Source: a bacterium (GTDB taxonomy: Bacteria > Vulcanimicrobiota > JABDET01). From it: 64,000 bases of DNA. The notes beneath the pieces are model-generated. The model did not search any database and was not told the origin of the DNA. It saw only the letters and a program-made list of their open reading frames with translations. This document shows, in pieces, positions 53,583-63,694 of this stretch (position 1 is its first letter; each line of letters opens with the position of its first letter). The position numbers and the translations under genes are program-made. Location of the stretch: the NCBI GenBank assembly GCA_021800275.1, contig JAJYZB010000001.1:62001-126000 (forward strand). Reading direction: 5' to 3'.

Positions 53583-54755
53583 TCAATTTGCAGAAGCGCA
53601 CCTGAAAGAAAATGCCATCACCTCTTTTGTTCCGTATTTTTTTTCAAGGATGAAATAAGGAAGCAGCTCGTTTCCATGTTTTTTTAAAATCTGTTTTTTT
53701 CTAAAGTCGTTCTGCTTCCAGTCTGCAATTTCATACATGATGCGGTGCGGAAGGCTTTTCAAATAATAGGGAGGGTTAGAGGGGAGGTTTTTTTTCAAAA
53801 GCCTTTTTCCGATCAGCCAGGCGATCCAATAAGGGAAAAGAGTTCTACTGATGCGGCAGACATCAGGCACAAGAAGGGAAGCGCTTAAATCAAATTTTCC
53901 TTGAGAAGCGTCCAGCACATCTTTGAGATAAAAAAGATCGTACTTTCCCTGTTCTTTTCCTTCCTGAACCGGAAGAAAAGTAGGAATGTTTAAGGAGAAA
54001 AATAAACCAAACTTTTGATTTAAATGGCTGATAATTTCTTCTGCCATTCGTTTAGCTTCTTCGGGTGAAGAAATCAAATTGGGAGCGCAGAGCTTACAGA
54101 CTTTTCTCTCCTGGAAGCGGTAATCAGGAAGAACGACGCCGCAGGAATAACACTCCAGGAAATGGAGATTGGAATTGGAAATCTCGTCTGCTGGCTGCAG
54201 AATAAGAGAAGAACCAACCCCTGTCAGGCATCCGCCAAATCGGGGCATTTCTGATCGGTAAAGACATGAGGAACAGCGTGGATTCACTAAATTATTGGAA
54301 TAAATTATTCCTAACTCACTTCCGCAGGCCGCGCATCTTTTAGCTTTTGTTTCACAGATCGGGCAGCTCTCTTTCCTACCTAACTGAAGCCAGGGGAGAC
54401 TGCAGCAGGAACATCTCATGGCTGTTTCTTCGCAGTTTTCGCAGAGGAAAACTTCCCCAATAAAGGTCAGCGCTTTTAAAAAATGAAAAGACTTTTCTAA
54501 AGTTAGCGGGCTTTCTATCCCACAGGCAAGACAAATTTGGGGCTGTTTCTTTCTGTCTCGTCTTTTTGCGAGAAGGGAAAAGTTTCCTGTTTTAAGATAC
54601 ATCAAACAGGGGAAACAGATTCTCCACCAACTGATCTTGAGCAGCAGTGTCCCAGTTCCTCTGGAGCAGAAAACGCATCGGACAGAATGGGGATAATCCC
54701 AATAAAGTTTAAGTCTTCTGGTGATGATTTCTTTTAAGTTTTTAATTTTTTTCAT
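53583..54755 (-). CDS. Protein with ten CxxC pairs (five zinc ribbons) and a possible degenerate DA1-like tail
   Basis: The 390-residue protein is not recognised with confidence. Residues ~25-225 contain ten CxxC pairs (CVFC, CFPC, CLAC, CENC, CSCC, CPIC, CAAC, CSSC, CYSC, CKLC), enough for five zinc ribbons. The C-terminal ~160 residues are helical, and the order ribbon-then-AEEII...GL recalls LIM/ribbon proteins with a DA1-like peptidase domain. No HExxH is visible, so any peptidase activity is doubtful. The ATG at 54755 follows AAGGAGGGG at 3-5 bases and replaces a longer TTG reading. It is 94 bp downstream of the hydrophobic unknown. Confidence 0.7.
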   Translation of the reverse strand: MKKIKNLKEIITRRLKLYWDYPHSVRCVFCSRGTGTLLLKISWWRICFPCLMYLKTGNFSLLAKRRDRKKQPQICLACGIESPLTLEKSFHFLKALTFIGEVFLCENCEETAMRCSCCSLPWLQLGRKESCPICETKAKRCAACGSELGIIYSNNLVNPRCSSCLYRSEMPRFGGCLTGVGSSLILQPADEISNSNLHFLECYSCGVVLPDYRFQERKVCKLCAPNLISSPEEAKRMAEEIISHLNQKFGLFFSLNIPTFLPVQEGKEQGKYDLFYLKDVLDASQGKFDLSASLLVPDVCRISRTLFPYWIAWLIGKRLLKKNLPSNPPYYLKSLPHRIMYEIADWKQNDFRKKQILKKHGNELLPYFILEKKYGTKEVMAFSFRCASAN

Positions 54756-54801
54756 AAGCCCCTCCTTCAAAAATGGGTGTCATTCTGATGATACAGGAGG
54801 G

Positions 54802-54822
54802 CTGTCAAAAATCTGTCAAAAA
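54802..54822. repeat. Tandem 10-bp repeat before the zinc-ribbon gene
   Basis: CTGTCAAAAA occurs at 54802-54811 and 54813-54822. On the minus strand each reads TTTTTGACAG, so two TTGACA boxes lie 11 bp apart. It may be a -35 element or an operator for the gene starting at 54755; no good -10 fits at standard spacing. Confidence 0.4.
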
Positions 54823-54849
54823 AAGAGGGATGACGGGTCTGTTAAAACT

Positions 54850-55554
54850 TCAATTAGACTTGTTTTTCTTAATCATTTGAGCCAGCTTGGACACTTTTTT
54901 TCTAACTTTAGCATTATTCAAAAAGAGCATCTTAACGCCCTGCACCACCCCTGCTGTCATAGAGGCGGGGAGAACAAGGATGCCTGACATGATGGCTGCT
55001 CCTGTCCATCCGCTGATCGCATTAAAAACCGAATTGGCTTTTTGAATTGCAGACATTCTATTTTTATAAGCCAGCAGACACCCTGCAGCGCTCACTCCGA
55101 TAGCAATTCCAATTCCTGGGATACCCAGACCAGCTAAAATAAGAGGAGTGGCTGAGCACCCAATTAAATCCAGAACTCCCATCTCAATGTAAGAACGTTG
55201 ATGTGTTTTTATTCCAGCGAAAATTTCAGACGCCCCAACCACAACTCCTAATCCCACAAAAGCTCCCATGGTGCTGTGGACCATGATCCCATCAACTCCA
55301 GGAGCATGAAACCAGACATGGGACATTTCAGCAGCTCCGTGGGACAGCTCTGAAAAACTTATTTTTGTTATTCCATGTCCAAGGGTTTCTAAGGCTTTTA
55401 AAAAAGCAGAGGTATCCAGACTGATTCCAGCAGCAGCCCCAAGAGCGGGTTGAATGAGCCCTGCTAGCGCTGAGCGGGCTTTTAAAGTGTCAGCAAGTTG
55501 TTTTGGGGATTTGCCTTTAAAAGGCGCCCTTACTGAATGGACAGGGTTAACCAT
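54850..55554 (-). CDS. Unknown hydrophobic Gly-rich membrane protein
   Basis: The 234-residue protein is not recognised. The first ~85 residues are moderately polar and contain two His-rich spots (ELSHGAAEMSHVWFH). The rest holds about four hydrophobic, Gly-rich helices. The tail is strongly basic (KVRKKVSKLAQMIKKNKSN). It may sit in the membrane with the basic end in the cytoplasm. The ATG is only 8 bases after a TATACT box and has no ribosome site. Confidence 0.6.
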   Translation of the reverse strand: MVNPVHSVRAPFKGKSPKQLADTLKARSALAGLIQPALGAAAGISLDTSAFLKALETLGHGITKISFSELSHGAAEMSHVWFHAPGVDGIMVHSTMGAFVGLGVVVGASEIFAGIKTHQRSYIEMGVLDLIGCSATPLILAGLGIPGIGIAIGVSAAGCLLAYKNRMSAIQKANSVFNAISGWTGAAIMSGILVLPASMTAGVVQGVKMLFLNNAKVRKKVSKLAQMIKKNKSN

Positions 55555-55562
55555 ACACTACC

Positions 55563-55591
55563 AGTATAAGGTGAAATCGTTTGAGCGTCTA
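55563..55591 (-). promoter_or_regulatory. Candidate promoter giving a leaderless message
   Basis: On the minus strand TAGACG (55586-55591) and TATACT (55563-55568) are 17 bp apart, 8 bases before the ATG at 55554. This spacing is the same as at hrcA and would start the RNA at or near the start codon. Confidence 0.45.
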
Positions 55592-55674
55592 TGAATAAAT
55601 TGTTAATTCTTTAGAAAAATTGCCCCTTTTTTAAAAGGGATTTGCGTTTTCTCAAAGAATTCACAAAATTAACC

Positions 55675-57243
55675 ATGAAACTGTCAAAACCGGTGTCTCT
55701 GCTTTTTACGGTTTTTCTCTGTCTGCTGGCAAAAATTTCTCTGGCAGGGGTAAGCCTCTATGTCTTTGATCAGCCTTATACAGGAAAATCTTTTTACAGC
55801 CATGGAACGATCTATGTGGAAGCCGCAAAAGTTTCAAAAATCCTCAATCTTCCTGTCGCGCAGAAAGGAAAAACTCTTTTTATCGGGCAAACTTTCAATG
55901 CCCAGGTTCATGGGATTCTAGTTTTGAATGGAAAAAGTTTTCAAAATGCGGTAAAAAAAGATGGAATAGTCTATGTTCCCCTCAAACCATTCATCAAAAA
56001 ACTGGGAGATAAGGTTCTTTTCGAGTCTGCAACCGATATTATTGAAGTCATTCCTGGAAACTCTCCTGTATCCCAATCTTCTGTTCAGGAGATCGTCAAA
56101 GAAAACAACGCAGCAGAAAACAATTCATCTCTTGAAAGTTTTAATCTATCTGCTTCAGCTCCTGTAGTTCCTTATTTAAAAGTCAGCCAGACAGAAAATA
56201 TAAATCCTTCACTGGCTCAATTCCTGGTTAGAAGAGGAAACGCGATTTATTATATCACTCGACTGAATCTATGGCAGACTAAATTCATTGTCCAAATATA
56301 CAGCTTGCTGCCCAGAATGCAGTCAGAAATAAGGGATAATTCAAGTTCTAACTCAATGAATTCTTTCTCTTCAGTGATGCTGGACATGATTAATTCTGAA
56401 ATTCAAATAATTAATAATTGGAAAGAAAATTTAAATCAAATCACTCCTCCGGTGGGGTTCCAGGATTCTTATGCAGCGCTGAGAGTCTATATAAGGGATA
56501 GTACAACCCTGTTCTCATCCCTGTTTGGTTCATTAGCGAATATGTTACAGAGCAGTTCTTCTCATATTTCCAAAATCGCTTTATTAAAAAAATATCTCCC
56601 TGCAATCATGCAGATTCAATCCGATCTTAATACCTACCAGGCAGATTTACAGTCTGATTTTAGAAATCTCCCTCAGTCAAATTCTGTGCAAAACGTAAAC
56701 CCTCAAGTTCTTCTTTACTTGAACCAGCTTCAGACTTGGGAAGACCAGTATTTTTTAGCAGGACAAACCAAATTTACTCAATTTTCTAACAGCAGCCTGC
56801 AAAATTTAAACTTTAAAAACCCGAACAGCGCTGCCCAGTTCAATCAACTCATGGAATCTCTGGAAAACTTCTACTCCCAGTCGAGTCAGGCTTTTTCGCA
56901 GATTAATCCCCCCGCCCAATTCCAAAATTCTCAGTCTGCTCTGCAGATAATGGCGAATGAGTATGGAAAAAACGAAGTTATTTTTTCTCAGCTTCAAACC
57001 ATGGTTTCATCGGCAGCGCAGTCTAAAAATGAAATTCCTCCTCCATCCTCCAATCTCTCCGCCCAGCAAAAACTTCAGCTGCTTCAAACAATACTGCTGC
57101 AGCAGCAGGAACAAATGTCTGAGGCGACGTATCAAACCCTGTCAATCATGAGAAATTTTAATGAAATTTCGATCCAAATGCAGATCGATGGTGGAAAATA
57201 TTTATCCACATTAAAAAGTGATCTAAAAAACTATAACCCGTGA
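55675..57243 (+). CDS. Exported protein with copper-amine-oxidase-N-like domain and long helical body
   Basis: The ATG at 55675 opens with a signal peptide (KPVSLLFTVFLCLLAKISLAG); a TTG at 55642 would add 11 residues but has no well-spaced ribosome site. Residues ~30-120 match the stalk/Cu-amine-oxidase N-terminal domain pattern: GTIYVEAAKVSKILNL and DGIVYVPLKPFIKKLG. The remaining ~400 residues are helical and rich in Gln, Ser and Asn, with three or more similar helical units containing NPPAQFQNSQSAL or TPPVGFQDSYAAL. It is probably a surface or periplasmic protein. The hydrolase gene starts 11 bp later. Confidence 0.78.
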   Translation: MKLSKPVSLLFTVFLCLLAKISLAGVSLYVFDQPYTGKSFYSHGTIYVEAAKVSKILNLPVAQKGKTLFIGQTFNAQVHGILVLNGKSFQNAVKKDGIVYVPLKPFIKKLGDKVLFESATDIIEVIPGNSPVSQSSVQEIVKENNAAENNSSLESFNLSASAPVVPYLKVSQTENINPSLAQFLVRRGNAIYYITRLNLWQTKFIVQIYSLLPRMQSEIRDNSSSNSMNSFSSVMLDMINSEIQIINNWKENLNQITPPVGFQDSYAALRVYIRDSTTLFSSLFGSLANMLQSSSSHISKIALLKKYLPAIMQIQSDLNTYQADLQSDFRNLPQSNSVQNVNPQVLLYLNQLQTWEDQYFLAGQTKFTQFSNSSLQNLNFKNPNSAAQFNQLMESLENFYSQSSQAFSQINPPAQFQNSQSALQIMANEYGKNEVIFSQLQTMVSSAAQSKNEIPPPSSNLSAQQKLQLLQTILLQQQEQMSEATYQTLSIMRNFNEISIQMQIDGGKYLSTLKSDLKNYNP

Positions 57244-57254
57244 ACTAAACTGCG

Positions 57255-58634
57255 ATGATGAATACAAAAAAGATTTTAGCGCTCTCCATTTTCTGTCTGC
57301 TCATATTCTCTTTTCATTCTGCTTTTGCAGGTCCTGGCTCTGCTGAAAAAAGCCAGAACAAGAGCCATTATATCGCTCAAACAAAAAAAATAATCAAACT
57401 CCTCGCCAACAAACAATTTGGAGCGGTTTTTTCCGATTTTACTCCGGCTGAAAAAAAAGTTTTAACGGTCAAAGGACTAAATGAAGGCTGGAAACTCATG
57501 ACTTCTGGATCAGGGCGATTTTTAAAAGTTTCTCACATTCTCATCACAAAAGAAATTTTCTTTAAAAAATTCCAGTACACGCTGGCAGCAGCAACCTGCC
57601 AGTTCAGCAACTCAAGCGTGGGAATACACATTGCCTTTAATCAACTGGGAAAAATTTCAAGCCTGCATTTTCTCCCCATTCTTTCCTATACCCCTCCTTC
57701 TGCCGCTTACGCCAATCCCAAACTGTTTCACGAAAAAAAAATTATTCTGGGAAAAAGAGAATACAGAGTCCATGGAACTCTGACTCTGCCTGATGGCAGC
57801 GGCCCATTCCCGGCTGTTGTGCTGCTTTCAGGTTCAGGACCCATGGATCAAAATGAAACCATGGGTCCTAATCAGCCCTTTAAAGATTTAGCATGGGGAT
57901 TGGCTTCTGCAGGAATCGCTGTTTTGAGATATGACAAACCAACAGAAGAAAATCCGGCAGATTTCAGCCCTCTCTCCGCCAATTTTACGGTTAAACAAGA
58001 ATACATGATTGATGCTGAAGCAGCCTTATCCTTTCTTAAAACAGTAAAACAAATCAATCCAAAACAGATTTTCCTGCTGGGACACAGTGAAGGAGGCATG
58101 GTTATCCCCAGGATAGCCAAAACTGATCCTCAAATTGCTGGATTAATTTTCATGGCTGCTCCAATTCACATGCTCAGACTGATTGTTTCTCAGGAATCTT
58201 ACCTGATTTCAATCACCCCTTTTAAAACGAAAATGGCAAAAGATCTGGCTCTTGTTCAAGTGAAAACTTTAAAAAATGAAATTAAAGACTTGAACTCAGG
58301 AGACCCTGGAGTCATTCCATCCGAAATCCTGGGCGCTCCTGCAGGCTACTGGTTAGATTTAAGACACCACAATCCTGCTGAAATCGCAGCTGCTTTAAAG
58401 CAGCCTCTGCTGCTGCTTCAGGGCGGCAGAGATCATCAAGTTCCTGTTTCTGAATTTAACCTCTGGAAAAAGGATTTAAAACCCAAAAAGAACGTGAATT
58501 TTAAATTTTATCCAAACCTGAATCATCTTTTCATGAAAGTCGCTGGAAGAATGGCTCTATCAGATTATTACCACGCAGGGCATGTCTCCATTAAAGTGAT
58601 CCGAAAAATAGCGAAATGGATCAAAAAACACTGA
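57255..58634 (+). CDS. Exported alpha/beta hydrolase with N-terminal DUF3887-like domain
   Basis: A signal peptide (residues 1-25, ending AFAGP) precedes a domain of ~110 residues resembling DUF3887, found before hydrolases. The alpha/beta hydrolase has the oxyanion segment VVLLSGSGPMDQNE, the nucleophile elbow LGHSEGG, the acid region LLQGGRDHQVP and a final His in NLNHLFM. It likely hydrolyses esters or peptides outside the cytoplasm. At 459 residues it is typical of this two-domain type. It is cotranscribed with the preceding exported protein. Confidence 0.9.
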   Translation: MMNTKKILALSIFCLLIFSFHSAFAGPGSAEKSQNKSHYIAQTKKIIKLLANKQFGAVFSDFTPAEKKVLTVKGLNEGWKLMTSGSGRFLKVSHILITKEIFFKKFQYTLAAATCQFSNSSVGIHIAFNQLGKISSLHFLPILSYTPPSAAYANPKLFHEKKIILGKREYRVHGTLTLPDGSGPFPAVVLLSGSGPMDQNETMGPNQPFKDLAWGLASAGIAVLRYDKPTEENPADFSPLSANFTVKQEYMIDAEAALSFLKTVKQINPKQIFLLGHSEGGMVIPRIAKTDPQIAGLIFMAAPIHMLRLIVSQESYLISITPFKTKMAKDLALVQVKTLKNEIKDLNSGDPGVIPSEILGAPAGYWLDLRHHNPAEIAAALKQPLLLLQGGRDHQVPVSEFNLWKKDLKPKKNVNFKFYPNLNHLFMKVAGRMALSDYYHAGHVSIKVIRKIAKWIKKH

Positions 58635-58639
58635 TATGG

Positions 58640-58747
58640 CGCTGACGCTGCGCTCTTCCTCCCTATTCGGTCGGCAGAAATTTCCCTTCGATTCCTCTCC
58701 GAGCTTCAACACAGTTTAACAACTTCATGGCGCGGCTGAGAGGAATC
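58640..58747 (+). repeat. 108-bp direct repeat, copy 1, carrying a tRNA-Arg 3' fragment
   Basis: This segment is identical to 58807-58914. Its last 20 bases (58728-58747) are the 3' end of the tRNA-Arg gene, so the copy holds a truncated tRNA. Inside, GATTCCTCTC and GAGAGGAATC form an inverted pair about 38 bp apart. Confidence 0.9.
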
Positions 58748-58806
58748 TCCTTCCGTTCGCTCATTCCACATTCGCTCTCTCCAGGCTGTGAAATTTCCTT
58801 CCACTC

Positions 58807-58914
58807 CGCTGACGCTGCGCTCTTCCTCCCTATTCGGTCGGCAGAAATTTCCCTTCGATTCCTCTCCGAGCTTCAACACAGTTTAACAACTTCATGGCGC
58901 GGCTGAGAGGAATC
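58807..58914 (+). repeat. 108-bp direct repeat, copy 2, continuous with tRNA-Arg
   Basis: It is identical to 58640-58747, offset 167 bp, with a 59-bp spacer (58748-58806) that itself looks like a degenerate relative (GAAATTTCC, TTCC and ATTC blocks). Copy 2 runs into the intact tRNA-Arg gene at 58895. Confidence 0.9.
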
Positions 58915-58970
58915 GAACCTCCAACCTTGGGCTTAGGAGTCCCCTGCTCTATCCATTGAGCTACAGCCGC
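58895..58970 (-). tRNA. tRNA-Arg (anticodon CCT)
   Basis: On the minus strand the acceptor GCGGCTG pairs with CAGCCGC and CCA is encoded. The anticodon loop CTCCTAA holds CCT, reading AGG. Its 3' 20 bases are duplicated in the 108-bp repeat. Confidence 0.95.
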
Positions 58971-59033
58971 AAACTGCAATTCTAAAGGCAGCCAGAACTC
59001 TGAAATCCCTTCAGATCAGCAGGATGACGCATA

Positions 59034-59810
59034 TTACCAACCAATAGAAGACCCGCCGCCTCCACCACTGTTCAAGAGACCTCCAACAACTGCTCCAAGA
59101 ACTCCTCCTCCTGCTGCAGCACTGGCTTGACCACCTCCAGCGTGCAGATATCGCCCAATCTCTTCAGCCAGATTAGAGATCGGCATGCTCTGCAGAATCA
59201 CTTTCCCTGGTCCTGTTAAAGTGGCAAGAAAAAGCCCCTCTCCTCCAAATAAAATATTTTTAAATCCAGGGACCATCTGAATATTAAAACCAACGGTCGC
59301 ATCTTGAACTCCCACATGACCTACATGCACTTTCATCATATCTCCAGCCTGCAGATCTTTTTCCACAATCTCTCCTGACATATCCAGGAAAACAGTTCCC
59401 GGTCCTGTCACTTTTTGCAAAATAAATCCTTCACCGCCAAACAATCCTGCCCCTATCTGCTGCCTGAAATACAAATCTAAATTCACTGAATGTTCGGCGC
59501 ATAAAAAAGAATCTTTTCTGCAAACTAAAGTTTCACCAGGCGCCAATTGTCGGGCTAAAATCTGTCCAGGGAAAATAGAAGCAAAAGCTACTAGACCTTG
59601 TCCATCGCTTGGAGAATACTCTGTGATGAAAAAACTGGCTCCTGCGAAAGCTCGCTTAATGGCTTTAAAAACTCCGCCCCCAGTATTGGTATTCATTCCC
59701 ATATTGGTGGTCATCCATGCCATCTGATGGGTTTGGCTGTAAACTGCCTCTCCAGGGCTTAAAACAATTTCTACGGTCTGCATTGTGGTTCCATTGATTT
59801 TATACTGCAT
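59034..59810 (-). CDS. AIM24 / TIGR00266 family protein
   Basis: The 258-residue protein belongs to the AIM24-like family. It is beta-rich, with FASIFPGQILARQLAPGETL, the central LFGGEGFILQKVTGPGTVFLDMSG and its echo LFGGEGLFLATLTGPGKVIL. It ends in a long Gly/Ala/Ser-rich tail (GGGGGSSIGW). The role is unknown in bacteria; the yeast namesake is mitochondrial. It lies alone between tRNA-Arg and tRNA-Thr on the same strand. Confidence 0.9.
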   Translation of the reverse strand: MQYKINGTTMQTVEIVLSPGEAVYSQTHQMAWMTTNMGMNTNTGGGVFKAIKRAFAGASFFITEYSPSDGQGLVAFASIFPGQILARQLAPGETLVCRKDSFLCAEHSVNLDLYFRQQIGAGLFGGEGFILQKVTGPGTVFLDMSGEIVEKDLQAGDMMKVHVGHVGVQDATVGFNIQMVPGFKNILFGGEGLFLATLTGPGKVILQSMPISNLAEEIGRYLHAGGGQASAAAGGGVLGAVVGGLLNSGGGGGSSIGW

Positions 59811-59832
59811 AACACGCCTCCTTATTTTTTTT

Positions 59833-59908
<76 letters not shown>

Positions 59909-60041
59909 AGAATGACGCTGACGCCACTCCTGTGTTCTGAAAAATCTATTCTGGAGGAGATTCTTTATACCTTCTCACATCTTCAGACACAGCGACAAAA
60001 AGGAATTTTCTCCTAAAAGTTAGAAACTCTTTTAAGCATAA

Positions 60042-60120
60042 GGGACGGTGGTGTAGCCTGGTTTAACACATCTGCCTGTCACGCAGAAGATCACGGGTTC
60101 AAATCCCGTCCGTCCCGCCA
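60042..60120 (+). tRNA. tRNA-Asp (anticodon GTC)
   Basis: The acceptor stem GGGACGG pairs with CCGTCCC. The anticodon loop CTGTCAC holds GTC and CCA is encoded. It is divergent from tRNA-Thr and precedes thiC by 72 bp, so thiC may be read from the same promoter. Confidence 0.95.
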
Positions 60121-60162
60121 TCCTGGCGCAGCGGACAGCTTTAAGGAGAAATGCGTTCATAA

Positions 60163-61953
<1,791 letters not shown>

Positions 61954-61964
61954 AGGAGACCAGC

Positions 61965-63125
61965 ATGAGCCAGCAGAGAAAAACAGACAGCATTGAAATC
62001 GCAGTCATTGGGGGTGGAGTCATTGGACTGGCGACAGGCTGGCGATTAGCCCGCTCAGGCAAAAAAGTCGTTGTTTTCGAAAAAAAAGAAGCGGGACGAG
62101 GAGCAGGCTGGGCTTCTGCGGGAATGCTTGCCCCTCAAACAGAAGCGGGCTATGAACAAAAAGATCTCCTGGAATTCAGCCTTGAGAGCTTACGAAAATA
62201 TCCTGAATTTTTAAGAGAATTAACGGAAGATTCAGGGATAAAAGTTGAAGCGGGAAAAACAGGAAGCTTGTTCTGCGCTCTAAATCGAGATGATCTAGAA
62301 CGCCTGCAGCGATTTTTCGATTTTCGGCAGCGGCTGGGATTTCCAGTGATGAAATTGAAGGGGGAAGAAACAAGAGAAAAAGAGCCCTATTTATCCCCTA
62401 GAGTCACAGCTTCAGTTTTTGTTCCTGATGACTGGCATTTAGATTCAAGAAAACTTTTAGCAGCTCTTAAAACAGCTTTTATCAATAAAGGAGGATTGAT
62501 TCATGAAGATTCTCCTGTGACTGAAATTTTGCTTGATGGTAAAACCGCAGCTGGAATAAAAGTTTTAGATCCTAAAACAAAAACAGAAAAAGAAGTAAAA
62601 GCTAATACCCTGGTTTTAGCAGCAGGCGCTTGGTCAAGCCAGATTAAAGGGCTGCCAGAAAATTTGATTCCTCCGATTCGCCCGATAAAGGGAATGATTT
62701 TAAACTTAAAAGCTGAATCCTGTCCCTTATCCCATGTCATTCGAGCTGAAGGAGTGTATCTGGTTCCTAAACAAAATGGGAGACTTTTAGTGGGAGCCAC
62801 CAGTGAAGAAAAAGGATATGATGTCTCTCCCCTTGCAGGAGGAATTAAAGACCTGCTTCAAAACGCTTTTGATATTGTTCCTGGAATTTCTGAATGCCCT
62901 CTTGAAGAGATTCAAATCGGGCTCCGTCCCGCCAATCGAGACCATTCCCCTGTTCTAGGACCCTCTCCAATTCAAGGCTTATATTATGCTGCAGGACACT
63001 ACCGTCATGGAATCCTGCTTGCCCCTATGACAGCTCTTGAGGTTTCACATTCTGTCCTCACAGGAGACTTTGAGCGATTGAAACCCTTTTCAATCACCCG
63101 ATTCTTTTCCTCTGCTGCTGCGTAA
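61965..63125 (+). CDS. thiO: Glycine oxidase ThiO
   Basis: The 386-residue FAD enzyme begins with the dinucleotide motif AVIGGGVIGLATGWRLARSG and has GWASAGMLAPQTEAGYE. It ends with IGLRPANRDHSPVLG and YYAAGHYRHGILLAP, the ThiO signature. It makes iminoglycine for the thiazole ring. AGGAG precedes the ATG. The use of ThiO rather than ThiH implies an oxygen-using thiazole route. Confidence 0.94.
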   Translation: MSQQRKTDSIEIAVIGGGVIGLATGWRLARSGKKVVVFEKKEAGRGAGWASAGMLAPQTEAGYEQKDLLEFSLESLRKYPEFLRELTEDSGIKVEAGKTGSLFCALNRDDLERLQRFFDFRQRLGFPVMKLKGEETREKEPYLSPRVTASVFVPDDWHLDSRKLLAALKTAFINKGGLIHEDSPVTEILLDGKTAAGIKVLDPKTKTEKEVKANTLVLAAGAWSSQIKGLPENLIPPIRPIKGMILNLKAESCPLSHVIRAEGVYLVPKQNGRLLVGATSEEKGYDVSPLAGGIKDLLQNAFDIVPGISECPLEEIQIGLRPANRDHSPVLGPSPIQGLYYAAGHYRHGILLAPMTALEVSHSVLTGDFERLKPFSITRFFSSAAA

Positions 63126-63128
63126 ACC

Positions 63129-63335
63129 ATGAAAATTTTTGTCAATGGAAAAGAAGTCCTGGCGGAAAACGATGAAACTCTTGGAACTCTTTTGCAAAAA
63201 TTTTTAATCTCTCAAGATACCCATGGAACAGCAGTAGCTGTTGGAGAAGAAGTAGTCCCCCAATCGAGCTGGAAAAAATTAACCTTAAAAGAAGGAGACA
63301 GGATAGAAATCGTTCGAGCTGTCCAGGGAGGATAA
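63129..63335 (+). CDS. thiS: Sulfur carrier protein ThiS
   Basis: The 68-residue ubiquitin-like protein starts MKIFVNGKEVLAEND and ends in the required Gly-Gly (VQGG), which is adenylated and charged with sulfur for thiazole synthesis. It is 3 bp after thiO. thiG and thiF are not here; the next gene is on the opposite strand. Confidence 0.95.
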   Translation: MKIFVNGKEVLAENDETLGTLLQKFLISQDTHGTAVAVGEEVVPQSSWKKLTLKEGDRIEIVRAVQGG

Positions 63336-63339
63336 ATCC

Positions 63340-63684
63340 TTATTTTTTTTGCAGCAGCTCCACTAACTTTGAAACTTTTTTAGGGATAGCGGCAAAAATA
63401 GCTTCATTTTTAAAATCCTCAGAATTGGCATCTGTAAAATAAGCGGTAAAAATGATATTCCTCACATTGGGATACTGTTTTTTGATCTCTTTTGCTAAAT
63501 CCACCCCATTCCCATCAGGAAGAACATAATCAATAACACACAGATCAATAACACTCTGTTTCAAGGCAGCTCTTGCCTGTTTGCAGTTTGAAGCTAATAT
63601 CAGATCCGTATATCCGTGTTCATTCAGAAGAAACTCAAGAGAGCTCAACATATTTCTGTCATCATCAATCAACAGAATTTTCAT
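63340..63684 (-). CDS. Single-domain response regulator
   Basis: The 114-residue receiver has the acidic cluster in LLIDDDRNML, phospho-Asp in CVIDYVLPDGNG, Thr in IFTAYF and Lys in IPKKVSK. The ATG at 63684 follows AAAGGA at 4 bases; a longer frame to 63774 is antisense to the ribosome site and unlikely. No output domain is present. It is 10 bp after a second regulator and both probably belong to a phosphorelay. Confidence 0.88.
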   Translation of the reverse strand: MKILLIDDDRNMLSSLEFLLNEHGYTDLILASNCKQARAALKQSVIDLCVIDYVLPDGNGVDLAKEIKKQYPNVRNIIFTAYFTDANSEDFKNEAIFAAIPKKVSKLVELLQKK

Positions 63685-63694
63685 TTTATCCTTT

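Larger units (their letters stand above)
58635..59033. other. Intergenic region with repeats and tRNA-Arg
   Basis: This 399-bp stretch holds the two 108-bp repeats and tRNA-Arg on the minus strand. No protein frame is convincing. No clear terminator follows the hydrolase gene. Confidence 0.6.

Noticed and set aside
63325-63350. Shared terminator between thiS and the response regulator
   Set aside because: AGGA/TCCT followed by T-runs is only a 4-bp stem, too weak to call.
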